This document shows positions 44,436-53,435 of a stretch of DNA of 64,000 nt, in pieces. Every line of letters begins with the position of its first letter. Position 1 is the first letter of the stretch. Source of the stretch: Hyphococcus flavus (lineage in GTDB: Bacteria; Pseudomonadota; Alphaproteobacteria; Caulobacterales; Parvularculaceae); NCBI RefSeq assembly GCF_028748065.1, contig NZ_CP118166.1:697501-761500 (forward strand), given 5' to 3'. The notes under the pieces are model-generated. The model did not search any database. It was not told where the DNA came from and saw only the letters and a program-made list of their open reading frames with translations. A program made the translations under genes and the position numbers.

Positions 44436-45881
44436 ATGTGGAAACTGCTTGGCGGGGGCTTTGCCGCGTTTATCGTTCTTATACTGGCTTTGGCCTTCTA
44501 TTTATCGGACAAAATTTATTTGCGTGACCAGCACCGGACGGTGCCGCCTTCCGACTTCGGTCGCGAATATTCATCGCCAGAAATTCGTGAAGATCTTGCC
44601 TTCCTGACATCCACAATCCAGAAAATACATCCTGACTTTGAGTCCATTGGCGGCGATGAATTTCAAACTCATGCCATTCAGCTTAACGACAGCCTGACGA
44701 CGCCGCTCACCCGCGTCGAAGCTTATCGCCAATTATCTTCGCTAAATCAGTACCTGCTGGATGGGCACACCTATCTCAGAGCGCCGGCGGAAGAACGGCG
44801 TTTCTATGAGAGCAATGGCGGGCTCTACCCGCCGCTGACAGTGAAGATCGCTGGTAACTGCTTGATAGCTGACAGAGTGCTTGCAGAGGAATTGAATATC
44901 GAAAGCGGCGATATCATCGTTTCCATTAATGACGTCCCCGCAAGAACGCTGGTTGACTTCTCACTCGCCAGCCAAAGCGGCGAAAGCCTGGCGCTGCGCC
45001 GCGCCTATGCGGAGAAATATTATTACCGGGATGTATGGGCGATGGGGCTGCAAAGCCCTTTCCGTTTCTCCATTGAACGCAACGGCTCTTTGTTCATGGT
45101 TACGCATTCCGGCATCACGAACAATGAATTTATGGAAAGCAGAGATACTGCAGCGCCGGGAAATGCATTTAACATTCTGGATGGCCAAGTCGGCCTGCTA
45201 ACGTTCAATGACATGCCGGCGCCGGATAACGAATTCAAAAATTTTGTCCGTGCCAGCTTTGCCGAATTAAACGAAGCCCGCGCGGAAACACTCATCATAG
45301 ATATGCGGGAGAACGGCGGCGGTGATTCACGCGCCGGTGACTTCCTGATGACTTATCTCACGGAGCAAAAACTGCCCGCGATTGAGTACATCGACGTCAA
45401 GGTAACCGAAGAAATCAAGGACTATTATCGAACGCTTTTGCCCGAAGGCTTTAAATGGCTTCCTGTCCATTCTCTCGTGCCTGTCTTGCGAAGCATACAG
45501 GATACGCCGCCGGGAGAGTCCTTTCGGTTTCATCCAGACGCTGAGGCCCCTCGAGCGCGTAAAAAACAACCAGAAAATTCTTTTGACGGAGATATTTATG
45601 TCCTCATAGGCCCGCGCACCTATTCCAGCGCCGTCATTTTCGCTGCGCCTCTGAAACATTTTGGAAAAGCCGTTTTTGTCGGTGAAGAAACAGGCGAACC
45701 GCTGATTTTCTTTGGTGAAAATTACTATTTCGATCTGCCGAATACGCGATTACAGGCGCAAGTTTCACACAAAAAATTCGCTCTTGTCGGGGCGCAGGAT
45801 GCACGTACGGGCATCGAGCCGGACATTCTCGCGACTGAAAACGCTCTTGATGCGGCGCTTAAAGCAATTGCGGACAAATAG
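44436..45881 (+). CDS. Membrane-anchored S41 peptidase (tricorn/CTP type)
   Basis: A 481-residue protein with an N-terminal anchor (about 2-24), a helical region, a PDZ-like segment (ELNIESGDIIVSINDVPA) and an S41 serine-protease core: LLTFNDMPAPDNEFK, TLIIDMRENGGGDSR, and the nucleophile region IGPRTYSSAVIFAAPLKHFGKAVFVGEETGEP. It should cleave proteins in the periplasm. It follows the LytTR regulator and converges with a GST gene after a 4-base gap. Confidence 0.88.
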   Translation: MWKLLGGGFAAFIVLILALAFYLSDKIYLRDQHRTVPPSDFGREYSSPEIREDLAFLTSTIQKIHPDFESIGGDEFQTHAIQLNDSLTTPLTRVEAYRQLSSLNQYLLDGHTYLRAPAEERRFYESNGGLYPPLTVKIAGNCLIADRVLAEELNIESGDIIVSINDVPARTLVDFSLASQSGESLALRRAYAEKYYYRDVWAMGLQSPFRFSIERNGSLFMVTHSGITNNEFMESRDTAAPGNAFNILDGQVGLLTFNDMPAPDNEFKNFVRASFAELNEARAETLIIDMRENGGGDSRAGDFLMTYLTEQKLPAIEYIDVKVTEEIKDYYRTLLPEGFKWLPVHSLVPVLRSIQDTPPGESFRFHPDAEAPRARKKQPENSFDGDIYVLIGPRTYSSAVIFAAPLKHFGKAVFVGEETGEPLIFFGENYYFDLPNTRLQAQVSHKKFALVGAQDARTGIEPDILATENALDAALKAIADK

Positions 45882-45885
45882 CCCG

Positions 45886-46590
45886 TCAGCCAGTAAAATT
45901 TGTCCGTTCAGGCCGGCCGCCAGAAGGAGAGGGTTTAAACTCCTTCGCATCGGCAAACGCTTTTTGAAAAGCCGGGCGTTTTGACAGGCGCGAGAGATAA
46001 GAACGAAAAACCGATTGCTGGCACATGCCATAGCCGCGCGCCCAGGTAACATTATGACCGATCACGCAATCGGCTGCGGTGAATGCATCGCCACAGATGA
46101 ATTCATGTTTCTCGAGTCGCGCTAGCAGTTGAGGCTCAACCTCTTTCGCCATTTTGTTGCGATAACGCGCAACCGTGCGTGCATCCGCTTCCGCTTCAGG
46201 CAAAATGTGCTCGTGTATGCGAATTTGCCATAGCATCATGTCCATCCACGAGCCGCCGAAATGCAGCATCTGTAGATAATCGGCGCGCTCAGGCGAAAAC
46301 TCTGCTGCTTGCGGCGCCAGTTTCTTCTCAGGATACGCATCAGCAAGAAGCGCCACCATCGCCGCGCTTTCAAGCATGTGAGTCGTGCGACCGTCTTCCC
46401 AACTGATCTCCAGCACCGGAACATTGTGGTTGGGGTTCATGCGCAGATAATCCGGCGCGTATTGCATGCCGCCGTAAAGATCGACCGGAACGATCTCAAA
46501 ACCGTCGCCAACCGATTCGTGAAGGATCCATCGCGCGCGGGCGCTGCGCGTGGCGGGGAAATGATAAAGCTTCAATAGATCCGGTTTCAT
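45886..46590 (-). CDS. Glutathione S-transferase family protein
   Basis: About 234 residues. N-terminal thioredoxin-like part: LLKLYHFPATRSARARWIL with Ser in place of the usual Cys, NHNVPVLEISWEDG, LESAAMVALLADAYPEKKLAP; C-terminal helical domain contains ICGDAFTAADCVIGHNVTWA. ATG 46590 gives the standard start; ATG 46608 would add six residues. Substrate unknown. Confidence 0.88.
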   Translation of the reverse strand: MKPDLLKLYHFPATRSARARWILHESVGDGFEIVPVDLYGGMQYAPDYLRMNPNHNVPVLEISWEDGRTTHMLESAAMVALLADAYPEKKLAPQAAEFSPERADYLQMLHFGGSWMDMMLWQIRIHEHILPEAEADARTVARYRNKMAKEVEPQLLARLEKHEFICGDAFTAADCVIGHNVTWARGYGMCQQSVFRSYLSRLSKRPAFQKAFADAKEFKPSPSGGRPERTNFTG

Positions 46591-46768
46591 AAGGGGTGGG
46601 CTCCGCATCAGCTAAGGCCTCTGATGTCTGATATTTTAAAGCCTTGTGAAAGGAAAATACGCAGCCTCGACACCGGTTCGCGCGCCCTTTGGCAAATCGC
46701 CACCGCGACCGCTCGCCGCGCCCCTTTTTCCCCATAAAAATCAGTGCTCTAGCATCAAAATCCCTTGC

Positions 46769-46835
46769 TTGACGCTGCGCTGCGGCGCCTCTATGGTCCG
46801 CGCGATTTCTAGAGGGCGTGCGAGGTCTTCGCACG
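46769..46835 (+). promoter_or_regulatory. Promoter and leader hairpin of the F0 operon
   Basis: TTGACG (46769-46774), 17-bp spacer, TATGGT (46792-46797): a good sigma-70-type promoter for atpI. A leader hairpin CGTGCGA-N5-TCGCACG (46817-46835) follows, ending about 19 bases before the start codon; it may protect or tune the transcript. Confidence 0.6.
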
Positions 46836-46854
46836 TCCGTTTTCGGGCAAGTTC

Positions 46855-47169
46855 ATGGGCGACAATCCCAACCGAGACGACCTGCCCTCGCTGGACGAGT
46901 TTTCCGAGCGGCTTGAGCGCCTTCGTGGCGAGGGCCGGCAGGTGGAAAGTCAGCAGGGGTCGGCTTCGGCGTGGGGCCGTGCGATGCGGATTTCATCCGA
47001 TCTTCTCGCCGGGTTGTTTGTGGGCTGTCTGTTGGGTCTGGGCCTTGATCACTGGCTGGGAACGAAACCATGGTTCCTGCTGGCGGGCATTGCCCTCGGT
47101 TTTGCAGCAGGCTTGCGCAACATGATGCGCACCTTGCAGCAGGAAAATACGCCGCCGTCAGAAGACTGA
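46855..47169 (+). CDS. atpI: ATP synthase accessory protein AtpI/AtpZ
   Basis: A 104-residue protein with a charged N-terminal half (LDEFSERLERLRGEG) and two membrane helices (about 48-66 and 72-88; DLLAGLFVGCLLGLGLDHWLG, WFLLAGIALGFAAGLRNMM). AtpI/AtpZ helps c-ring assembly or ion transport in F0 operons. First gene of the operon. Confidence 0.92.
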   Translation: MGDNPNRDDLPSLDEFSERLERLRGEGRQVESQQGSASAWGRAMRISSDLLAGLFVGCLLGLGLDHWLGTKPWFLLAGIALGFAAGLRNMMRTLQQENTPPSED

Positions 47170-47210
47170 CGATTTGGCGCGAAATTGGATAAACGGGCCG
47201 GAACACGGAT

Positions 47211-48014
47211 ATGATTGAGACGCTGTTTGAGACCTTCGCCGCCGGCCCGATGGAGCAGTTTGAAATTCTGCCGATCGTGCCTTTGTCGCTCGGCGGCATC
47301 GATATCTCACTCACCAATTCCGCTGTGTGGATGCTGATCGGCACTGGCGCGATTATCTTCTTTTTCTTTATGGCTACACGCCGCGCCGGCCTGGTTCCGG
47401 GACGTTCGCAGTCCATGGCGGAAGTACTCTACGAATTCGTATCCGATCTTGTGCGCGATACCATCGGCACGGAAGGACGCAAATTCTTCCCTTACGTCTT
47501 CACGCTGTTTCTTTGGATTTTGATCTCGAACCTCTTCGGTCTCATCCCGTCGCTGCCGGGAACGCCAGCCGAAGCGCACACCTTCACGCCAACGAGCCAT
47601 CTGATCGTGACATTGGCGCTCGCCATGCTGACGATTATGATCGTAATCGTTTACGGGTTCCTGAAAAACGGCCTCAAATTCTTCAAACTCTTCGCACCGT
47701 CAGGCGTACCGCTGTGGCTGATGCCAATTCTGGTGCCGGTCGAAGTCATTTCGTTTCTGTCGCGCCCTTTAAGCCTTGCCATCCGGCTATTCGCAAACAT
47801 GTTTGCCGGTCACGTGATCCTGAAACTTTTCGCCGGTTTCGTCGTATCGCTTTTGGGCGCTGGCGGCGCGGTCATGGCGTTCGGCATCGCACCGTTCCTT
47901 GGCGCTATTGCGGTAACAGCGCTCGAGTTTCTGGTTGCCGCGTTGCAAGCGTATGTCTTCGCGGTTCTCACTTGTATTTACCTCAGCGATGCGGCGCATG
48001 CGGCTGACCACTAA
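47211..48014 (+). CDS. atpB: ATP synthase F0 subunit a
   Basis: A 267-residue polytopic protein. The proton-path Arg lies in RPLSLAIRLFANMFAGHVILK, and the C-terminal helix reads ALEFLVAALQAYVFAVLTCIYLSDA. It forms the half-channels facing the c-ring. Length and gene order are normal. Confidence 0.97.
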   Translation: MIETLFETFAAGPMEQFEILPIVPLSLGGIDISLTNSAVWMLIGTGAIIFFFFMATRRAGLVPGRSQSMAEVLYEFVSDLVRDTIGTEGRKFFPYVFTLFLWILISNLFGLIPSLPGTPAEAHTFTPTSHLIVTLALAMLTIMIVIVYGFLKNGLKFFKLFAPSGVPLWLMPILVPVEVISFLSRPLSLAIRLFANMFAGHVILKLFAGFVVSLLGAGGAVMAFGIAPFLGAIAVTALEFLVAALQAYVFAVLTCIYLSDAAHAADH

Positions 48015-48100
48015 GGATTGAATTTCCCTAAGCGGGTTTGACGAGCCAACCGCGCAAATGGGATCAACAGGCTCAAAGAAAAAACTCCAGGAGTGATAAA

Positions 48101-48328
48101 ATGGAAGCAGAAGCAGCAAAACTTATCGGCGCCGGTCTCGCCTCAATCCCGCTCGCGGGCGCAGGCGTTGGCCTTGGTCTTATCTTCGGCAACTTCCTGT
48201 CGGGTGCGTTCCGCAATCCGTCAGCAGCAGCTCAGAACCAGCCGACCATGCTTCTCGCCTTCGCGCTGACCGAATTTACCGGTCTTCTCGGCTTCGCGAT
48301 CGCGATGATCATTCTCTACACGTTCTAA
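48101..48328 (+). CDS. atpE: ATP synthase F0 subunit c
   Basis: A 75-residue hairpin with two helices, the Gly-rich first helix (GAGLASIPLAGAGVGLGLIFG) and the second carrying Glu58 (ALTEFTGLL), the proton carrier. The loop RNPSAAAQN contacts the central stalk. The start 48101 has CAGGAGTG upstream; the longer frame is not used. Confidence 0.97.
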   Translation: MEAEAAKLIGAGLASIPLAGAGVGLGLIFGNFLSGAFRNPSAAAQNQPTMLLAFALTEFTGLLGFAIAMIILYTF

Positions 48329-48362
48329 TCCAGCGAACGTTAAACCTTTGTAGGAGGGACTG

Positions 48363-48923
48363 TTGTCCGTTCTTGCTTCCCTGTCGATGATGGCGGCGGC
48401 CGCAACCGAGGCCCATGGCGAGGCTGCTTCGGCCGGCCTGCCGCAACTTGATCCGGCCTGGTGGCCGAGCCAGCTTTTCTGGCTCGTGCTTACCTTCGGC
48501 GTTTTGTACTGGCTCATGGCTGGCCGCTTCCTACCGTCGCTTGGCGGCGCTATCGAAGAACGTCGTGACCGGATCGCCGACGATCTTGATAAGGCGTCAG
48601 AGTTCAAGCGCGAAGCGGATGAGGCCGAGGCTGCCTATAACAAGGCGCTCGCCGACGCCCGCGCCAAAGCGCAAGGCATCGCCGCTGACACGCGCGGCGA
48701 AGTCGATAAGGAAATCGCCGAGCTGCAGGCCGAGACCAACGAAGCGCTCGACAAGCAGCTTGAGGCCGCCGAAGCCCGCATCACCAAGATGAAGACCGAC
48801 GCCGCCGCGAAAGTCCGCGAGGCCGCGAGCGACACGACCCGCGCTGTCGTCGAAGCGCTGATCGATGAAGCGCCGACCGATGACGCCGTCAAACGCGCTA
48901 TCGACAGCGTCGCCCAAGCTTAG
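48363..48923 (+). CDS. atpF': ATP synthase F0 subunit b'
   Basis: A 186-residue protein from a TTG start (strong GTAGGAGGGA upstream). One membrane helix (about 32-55; SQLFWLVLTFGVLYWLMAG) is followed by a long Ala/Glu/Lys coiled coil. It pairs with the next gene product as the heterodimeric outer stalk, usual in alphaproteobacteria. Confidence 0.94.
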   Translation: MSVLASLSMMAAAATEAHGEAASAGLPQLDPAWWPSQLFWLVLTFGVLYWLMAGRFLPSLGGAIEERRDRIADDLDKASEFKREADEAEAAYNKALADARAKAQGIAADTRGEVDKEIAELQAETNEALDKQLEAAEARITKMKTDAAAKVREAASDTTRAVVEALIDEAPTDDAVKRAIDSVAQA

Positions 48924-48945
48924 ATGACGCGTAAAGGATAAAGAG

Positions 48946-49500
48946 ATGATCTCACTTGCATCCATCGCTCTCGCCGCCGCTGATGAAGCTGGGTCCGGTC
49001 ATGAGTCCGTCGGACTATTACAGGACACGTCATTTTACGTCCTGATCGCTTTTCTGATCGTGATCGGCGTGTTCGCCCGCGCGGGCGTTCATAAGATGAT
49101 CATTGGCGGGCTCGACAAGCGGGCGTCGAAAATCGCTGACGAGATCAATGAAGCGCGCAAAATGCGCGAAGAAGCGCAGGAGCTTCTCGCCGGGTATCAG
49201 CGCCGTCAGCGCGAAGCGGAAGAAGAAGCCGCCGCCATTATTGAAGCAGCGAAGAAAGACGCCAAACGTTTGGCTGAAGAAGCGCGCGATAAAATCGCCG
49301 AACAAACAGAACGCCGCACCAAAGCCGCCGAGGACAAGATTACCCGCGCGGAAGCGCAGGCGATTTCCGAAGTCCGCGGCCAGACGGCGGACCTCGCCAT
49401 CGAAGCTGCACGCGCCATCATCCGCGAACGCATGGACGGCGGCGCCCAGAGCGCTTTCATCGACCGCGAAATTGCAGGACTGCGGGACAAGCTGAATTGA
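48946..49500 (+). CDS. atpF: ATP synthase F0 subunit b
   Basis: A 184-residue outer-stalk protein with a membrane segment (about 27-46; TSFYVLIAFLIVIGVFARAG) and a coiled-coil tail rich in Glu/Ala/Arg (LAGYQRRQREAEEEAAAIIE). Last gene of the F0 operon, followed by a strong terminator; F1 genes are elsewhere. Confidence 0.95.
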   Translation: MISLASIALAAADEAGSGHESVGLLQDTSFYVLIAFLIVIGVFARAGVHKMIIGGLDKRASKIADEINEARKMREEAQELLAGYQRRQREAEEEAAAIIEAAKKDAKRLAEEARDKIAEQTERRTKAAEDKITRAEAQAISEVRGQTADLAIEAARAIIRERMDGGAQSAFIDREIAGLRDKLN

Positions 49501-49524
49501 TCCAAATATCTTTCCAGCTTTTGA

Positions 49525-49554
49525 AACCCTTCATCGTTTGATGAAGGGTTTTTT
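49525..49554 (+). terminator. Rho-independent terminator of the F0 operon
   Basis: Perfect 11-bp stem AACCCTTCATC / GATGAAGGGTT with a GTTT loop, followed by TTTT, 24 bases behind the atpF stop. Confidence 0.95.
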
Positions 49555-49583
49555 GTTACCTGCCGCAACGCTAAACTTGTCTC

Positions 49584-50159
49584 ATGACCCTCACCAACCC
49601 TATCCGCCCCACTGCCAAGAATGCAGAACGTATCCTGTCTTTCTGGTTTGAAGATACAAAACCCTATCAATGGTTCCGGCGTGATGCGGTCTTTGACGCC
49701 AAGATCAGGCGGCGCTTTGGCGCGCTGCATGAAGCAGCGAAAGCAGGCAAACTTGACGCCTGGCGCGCGCATTCACGGCACAGTCTTTCACTGATTATTC
49801 TGCTCGATCAGTTTTCCCGGAACATCTATCGCGACGACGCCCGCGCCTTTGCACAGGACCGCCAGGCGCTTGATGTGGCGCGCGAGGCGATCCGCCGGCG
49901 GTTTGATAAACTTTACAGCGCGAGGGAGCGCGCGTTCTTCTACATGCCGTTCATGCATTCGGAAGATATGAGCGTTCAGGATGAATGCGTCGCGCTGTTC
50001 AAATCGCAGCTTCCGTCGACAATGAATGTTCCTTACGCCATTGAACATCGCGACATCGTCAAACGGTTCGGACGGTTCCCCCATCGCAATCACATTCTTG
50101 GCCGCGCGTCAGCACCGGAAGAAATCGCGTTCCTGAAAGCTGGTGGGTTTAACCCTTAA
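49584..50159 (+). CDS. DUF924-family protein
   Basis: A 191-residue helical protein: RILSFWFEDTKPYQWFRRDAVFD, LIILLDQFSRNIYRDDARAF, FFYMPFMHSEDMSVQDECVAL, FGRFPHRNHILGR. This is the DUF924 family with TPR-like folding and no established function. Its stop overlaps the stop of the convergent flavodoxin-like gene. Confidence 0.93.
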   Translation: MTLTNPIRPTAKNAERILSFWFEDTKPYQWFRRDAVFDAKIRRRFGALHEAAKAGKLDAWRAHSRHSLSLIILLDQFSRNIYRDDARAFAQDRQALDVAREAIRRRFDKLYSARERAFFYMPFMHSEDMSVQDECVALFKSQLPSTMNVPYAIEHRDIVKRFGRFPHRNHILGRASAPEEIAFLKAGGFNP

Positions 50160-50647
50160 AACACGCCCATAGCGAGCCCTGCCGCCATGGCCGCGCCAAG
50201 TTCGCGGCAAATATTTAGGTCCTCTTCGGGAATAGTTTTCTCCGCCAGTATCTCGTCAGGCGTTTGTGCGTGGGTACAGATGATGATCGGCTCCTGCGCA
50301 ATCTTCAAGCGCCAGCCCTGGGCGATGCGCGCGGTTTGGCGCACGGCGTTTTCACCGTCCGAACCGGCGCAAACCATTTGCGCATAGGGGCGCCCCTCAA
50401 TCTTGCCCAGCACTGGATAATAACTGCGGTCGTAAAAATCTTTCATCACGCCAGCGATTGCGGCTAGATTTTCTGGCGCTGCAAAGATGTAACCATCAGC
50501 TTCCAGAAGATCATCCGGTCCCGCCTCATCAGCGCGCTTCAACACAGTTTCAACGCCACTCTCTTCGCGCGCAGAGGCAAAGGCAGCTTCGACCATCTGG
50601 CGCGTCCCGCCGGTTTTCGAATGATAGACGATGAGCAGTTTGGGCAT
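50156..50647 (-). CDS. Flavodoxin/NADPH-dependent FMN reductase-like protein
   Basis: A 163-residue flavodoxin-fold protein with the FMN phosphate loop YHSKTGGTRQMVEAA (about 8-22), GYIFAAPENLAAIAGVMKDF (second FMN loop) and VCAGSDGENAVRQ. It could be a quinone or FMN reductase. Its gene precedes nothing downstream and lies 41 bases after the GltB-like gene, so it may share its transcript. Confidence 0.85.
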   Translation of the reverse strand: MPKLLIVYHSKTGGTRQMVEAAFASAREESGVETVLKRADEAGPDDLLEADGYIFAAPENLAAIAGVMKDFYDRSYYPVLGKIEGRPYAQMVCAGSDGENAVRQTARIAQGWRLKIAQEPIIICTHAQTPDEILAEKTIPEEDLNICRELGAAMAAGLAMGVF

Positions 50648-50688
50648 TGTTTTACCGTAGCGGCGTTTAAACGCTATGGCGACTGGTC

Positions 50689-52212
50689 TTAATTTTCCTT
50701 CGCATATTCATGCGGCGCAAGCGGCCGCGATCGCGCAAGCAACTGATCAAGCGGCACGGAAGTTCCGTCCTCCTGCTGGATGCGCACATGAAAGCGCTTC
50801 AAATTTCGCGCGTGGGCCGCGCCGCAGGAATGGGCGATCATGGCGACGTCCTTGCGCATCTTCTCGACATAACTTGCCACTTGTGGCGCTTTCACTTTGG
50901 GATCGAGCCCGCCCTGCAGCGATTTCTTATGCGTGGTGACGCCAGTCGGGCAATTGTTTGTATGACAACGTAGCGCCTGAATGCAGCCGATGGAAAACAT
51001 GAACCCGCGCGCCGTGTTCACCACATCGGCGCCGGCGCAATAGGCCCATGCGACCTCCGCCGGTGTCACCAGCTTGCCCGCCGCAATGACCTTGATACGG
51101 TCGCGCAAGCCCCGCCGCTCCAGAATATCCGTCAGCATGGGGAGCGCCTGTTTTAGCGGCAGACCTACATTATCCATCAGCGACATGGGCGCCGCGCCAG
51201 TACCGCCCTCGCCGCCGTCGAGTGTGATAAAATCGGGCGCTGATTCGATACCGCGCTTTTCGATTTCGTCGCAAAGATCATCGACCCATCCATAGGCGCC
51301 CATGACGGTCTTGAACCCAGTTGGCAGGCCGGTAACGCGGCGCACGCGCTCGATAAAATCGAGCAGCTCAGACACGTTATCGATTTCGGGATGCCGGTTC
51401 GGAGAGATTGACGGTTTGCCAACTGGAATAGCGCGGATTTTTGCAATCTCTCGAGTGACTTTCGCCGCTGGTAAGATGCCGCCTTTACCCGGTTTGGCGC
51501 CTTGAGCGAGTTTGACTTCGATCATTTTCACTTCGGGCTTGTCAGCGATGGTTTTCAATTTCTTCTCATCGAGCACCCCTGCCTCATCGCGACAGCCATA
51601 CTTCGCTGTTCCCATTTGGAAAATGATGTCGCAACCGCCTTCGAGGTGATAAGGGGCAAGACCGCCTTCGCCTGTATTCATATAACAGCCAGCCAGTGCG
51701 GCGCCGCGGGAAAGCGCCTTAACAGCGGGTTTCGATAAGGACCCGTAACTCATCGCCGAAATGTTGATGATAGATTTCGCCCGGTAGGGGTGAGCTGTGT
51801 ACGGACCGAATTCTACCGCAGGCGGGTCTGACGCTTCCTCATCAAGTCGCGGAAAGGCGCAGTTCACAAAAATCGGACAGCCGACAAGGTTGAGATTACG
51901 CGTTGAACCAAACGGATGAGTATTATTCTTTCCCTTGGCTGATTTATAAATCCAGTCCCGCTCAGCACGATTGAACGGCATTTCTTCCCGGTCAAGTGCG
52001 AAAAAATATTGCCGGAAAAACTCGCCGAGACGTGTGAACAGCTCCCGAAACCGCCCGATCACCGGATAGTTATGACGGATTGCGTCTTTGGACTGCGATG
52101 AGTCCATAATAAACATAAAAAAGACGGCCAGAACGACAACGCCGACGATGAAGATAAATAGCGTCGTCAGCACCTCCAGGCCTGTCATGGTGAAACGTGC
52201 CAAAAAATCCAT
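50689..52212 (-). CDS. FMN-binding glutamate synthase-family protein
   Basis: About 507 residues. N-terminal membrane helix (about 12-35), then a GltB-like FMN barrel: INISAMSYGSLSKPAVKALSRGAALAGCYMNTGEGGLAPYH, TLDGGEGGTGAAP and the 3Fe-4S cluster region CIQALRCHTNNCPTGVTTH. It lacks the glutaminase domain. Such stand-alone proteins are common, and their real reaction is not established. ATG 52212 is preferred (AGAGGCG upstream); the frame opens at 52233. Confidence 0.88.
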   Translation of the reverse strand: MDFLARFTMTGLEVLTTLFIFIVGVVVLAVFFMFIMDSSQSKDAIRHNYPVIGRFRELFTRLGEFFRQYFFALDREEMPFNRAERDWIYKSAKGKNNTHPFGSTRNLNLVGCPIFVNCAFPRLDEEASDPPAVEFGPYTAHPYRAKSIINISAMSYGSLSKPAVKALSRGAALAGCYMNTGEGGLAPYHLEGGCDIIFQMGTAKYGCRDEAGVLDEKKLKTIADKPEVKMIEVKLAQGAKPGKGGILPAAKVTREIAKIRAIPVGKPSISPNRHPEIDNVSELLDFIERVRRVTGLPTGFKTVMGAYGWVDDLCDEIEKRGIESAPDFITLDGGEGGTGAAPMSLMDNVGLPLKQALPMLTDILERRGLRDRIKVIAAGKLVTPAEVAWAYCAGADVVNTARGFMFSIGCIQALRCHTNNCPTGVTTHKKSLQGGLDPKVKAPQVASYVEKMRKDVAMIAHSCGAAHARNLKRFHVRIQQEDGTSVPLDQLLARSRPLAPHEYAKEN

Positions 52213-52338
52213 CCCTAAACGCCTCTCTTGCAAATTTTGTTTCGCTGCGGCTTAAGTTGCAGGAACTATGGAAGCAAGCTAACGATCCATCACGATACTG
52301 AGAAGCGTTTCCGCGCAAAAATTTGTGAAAGGGCGTGA

Positions 52339-53433
52339 ATGCAAAGCGCTCATATCTGGAATATTCAGGCGTTGCGCGGCATTGCGGCATTAATGGTGTT
52401 GGTCTCGCATATCAACGGCATAGAGCCCAACATGCCTGGAAGCGATCTTTTGCCAGACCAGTTGCGGATCGGGACCACCGGTGTTGATTTATTTTTCTTG
52501 ATCAGTGGTTTTGTCATGGTGACCGTCGCAGAACGAACACGTGCCGGCGTCGGCGGCGCCGCTCGATTTGCCTATAACCGGGTTGCTCGCATTTACCCGC
52601 TGTATTGGCTAGCGTCGTTGACAATACTCATCATTTATTTGGGCGGCGAAGCGTTGTTCGCCATCCCTTACGAAGAAAAACCGCTGGTTTCATCTTTCCT
52701 GTTAGCCCCGGCAAAAGGCTTGCCGTTGCTTACGGTCGGCTGGACGCTGATACACGAACTGTATTTCTATGTCGTTTTTTCAATCATTCTTTTAGCGGCG
52801 CCAAACAGAAAGGTCCTGATGCTGACCTTCTGGGGGTTTTTCATTATCATAGCAAATATTGCGGATTGGACATCCGCCAATCCGTGGACAAAACTCATCT
52901 TCAGCCCGCTTACCTTTGAATTCCTCACCGGCGCCTTTCTCGCTTATCTTGTAAAAAAAACATCGGGACGTTGGGGCTGGCCTGCCTTTTTCGCGGGACT
53001 CGCCATCCTGTCATATCAGGCTGTCGGTTTCGGTGATCGCGAATGGGAACTGATCGTTGATCATGGCGCACGGGCGGCGACATATACGGCGCCGTTTGCA
53101 CTCATACTTTACGGCGCAGCCGCATTAGAACGCGCGCAACAGATAAAAGCACCGGACTGGCTAACCGCAATTGGCGATGCGTCCTACTCGCTTTATCTTT
53201 TTCATGTGCCGGCCGTGATGATCGTTACGCAGCTTGTCATCATCACACTTGGCGATCGCGGCGTCGCCGATAACCTCATCATGATTACTGCATGCTTCGC
53301 TGCAGCGCTAATTTCTGCATTCATCATTCACCGGCTTGTGGAACGCCCTGCACTGCAGTTGACGAAACATCTCGGCGACAGGTTGTTCACGAGACTCAAC
53401 AAAAGCGCCGTGCGTCAGGACCGCGCCTGGTAA
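52339..53433 (+). CDS. Acyltransferase-3 family membrane protein (OafA-like)
   Basis: A 364-residue protein with about ten membrane helices. The catalytic His lies in QALRGIAALMVLVSHING near the N-terminus; RIYPLYWLASL and ASYSLYLFHVPAVMIV are typical. The family O-acetylates sugars of the envelope or exopolysaccharide. No glycan cluster is adjacent, so the substrate is unknown. Confidence 0.9.
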   Translation: MQSAHIWNIQALRGIAALMVLVSHINGIEPNMPGSDLLPDQLRIGTTGVDLFFLISGFVMVTVAERTRAGVGGAARFAYNRVARIYPLYWLASLTILIIYLGGEALFAIPYEEKPLVSSFLLAPAKGLPLLTVGWTLIHELYFYVVFSIILLAAPNRKVLMLTFWGFFIIIANIADWTSANPWTKLIFSPLTFEFLTGAFLAYLVKKTSGRWGWPAFFAGLAILSYQAVGFGDREWELIVDHGARAATYTAPFALILYGAAALERAQQIKAPDWLTAIGDASYSLYLFHVPAVMIVTQLVIITLGDRGVADNLIMITACFAAALISAFIIHRLVERPALQLTKHLGDRLFTRLNKSAVRQDRAW

Positions 53434-53435
53434 AT

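Noticed and set aside
47327-48007. 226-codon frame overlapping atpB
   Set aside because: Same strand but out of frame with atpB; no family pattern and no start signal.
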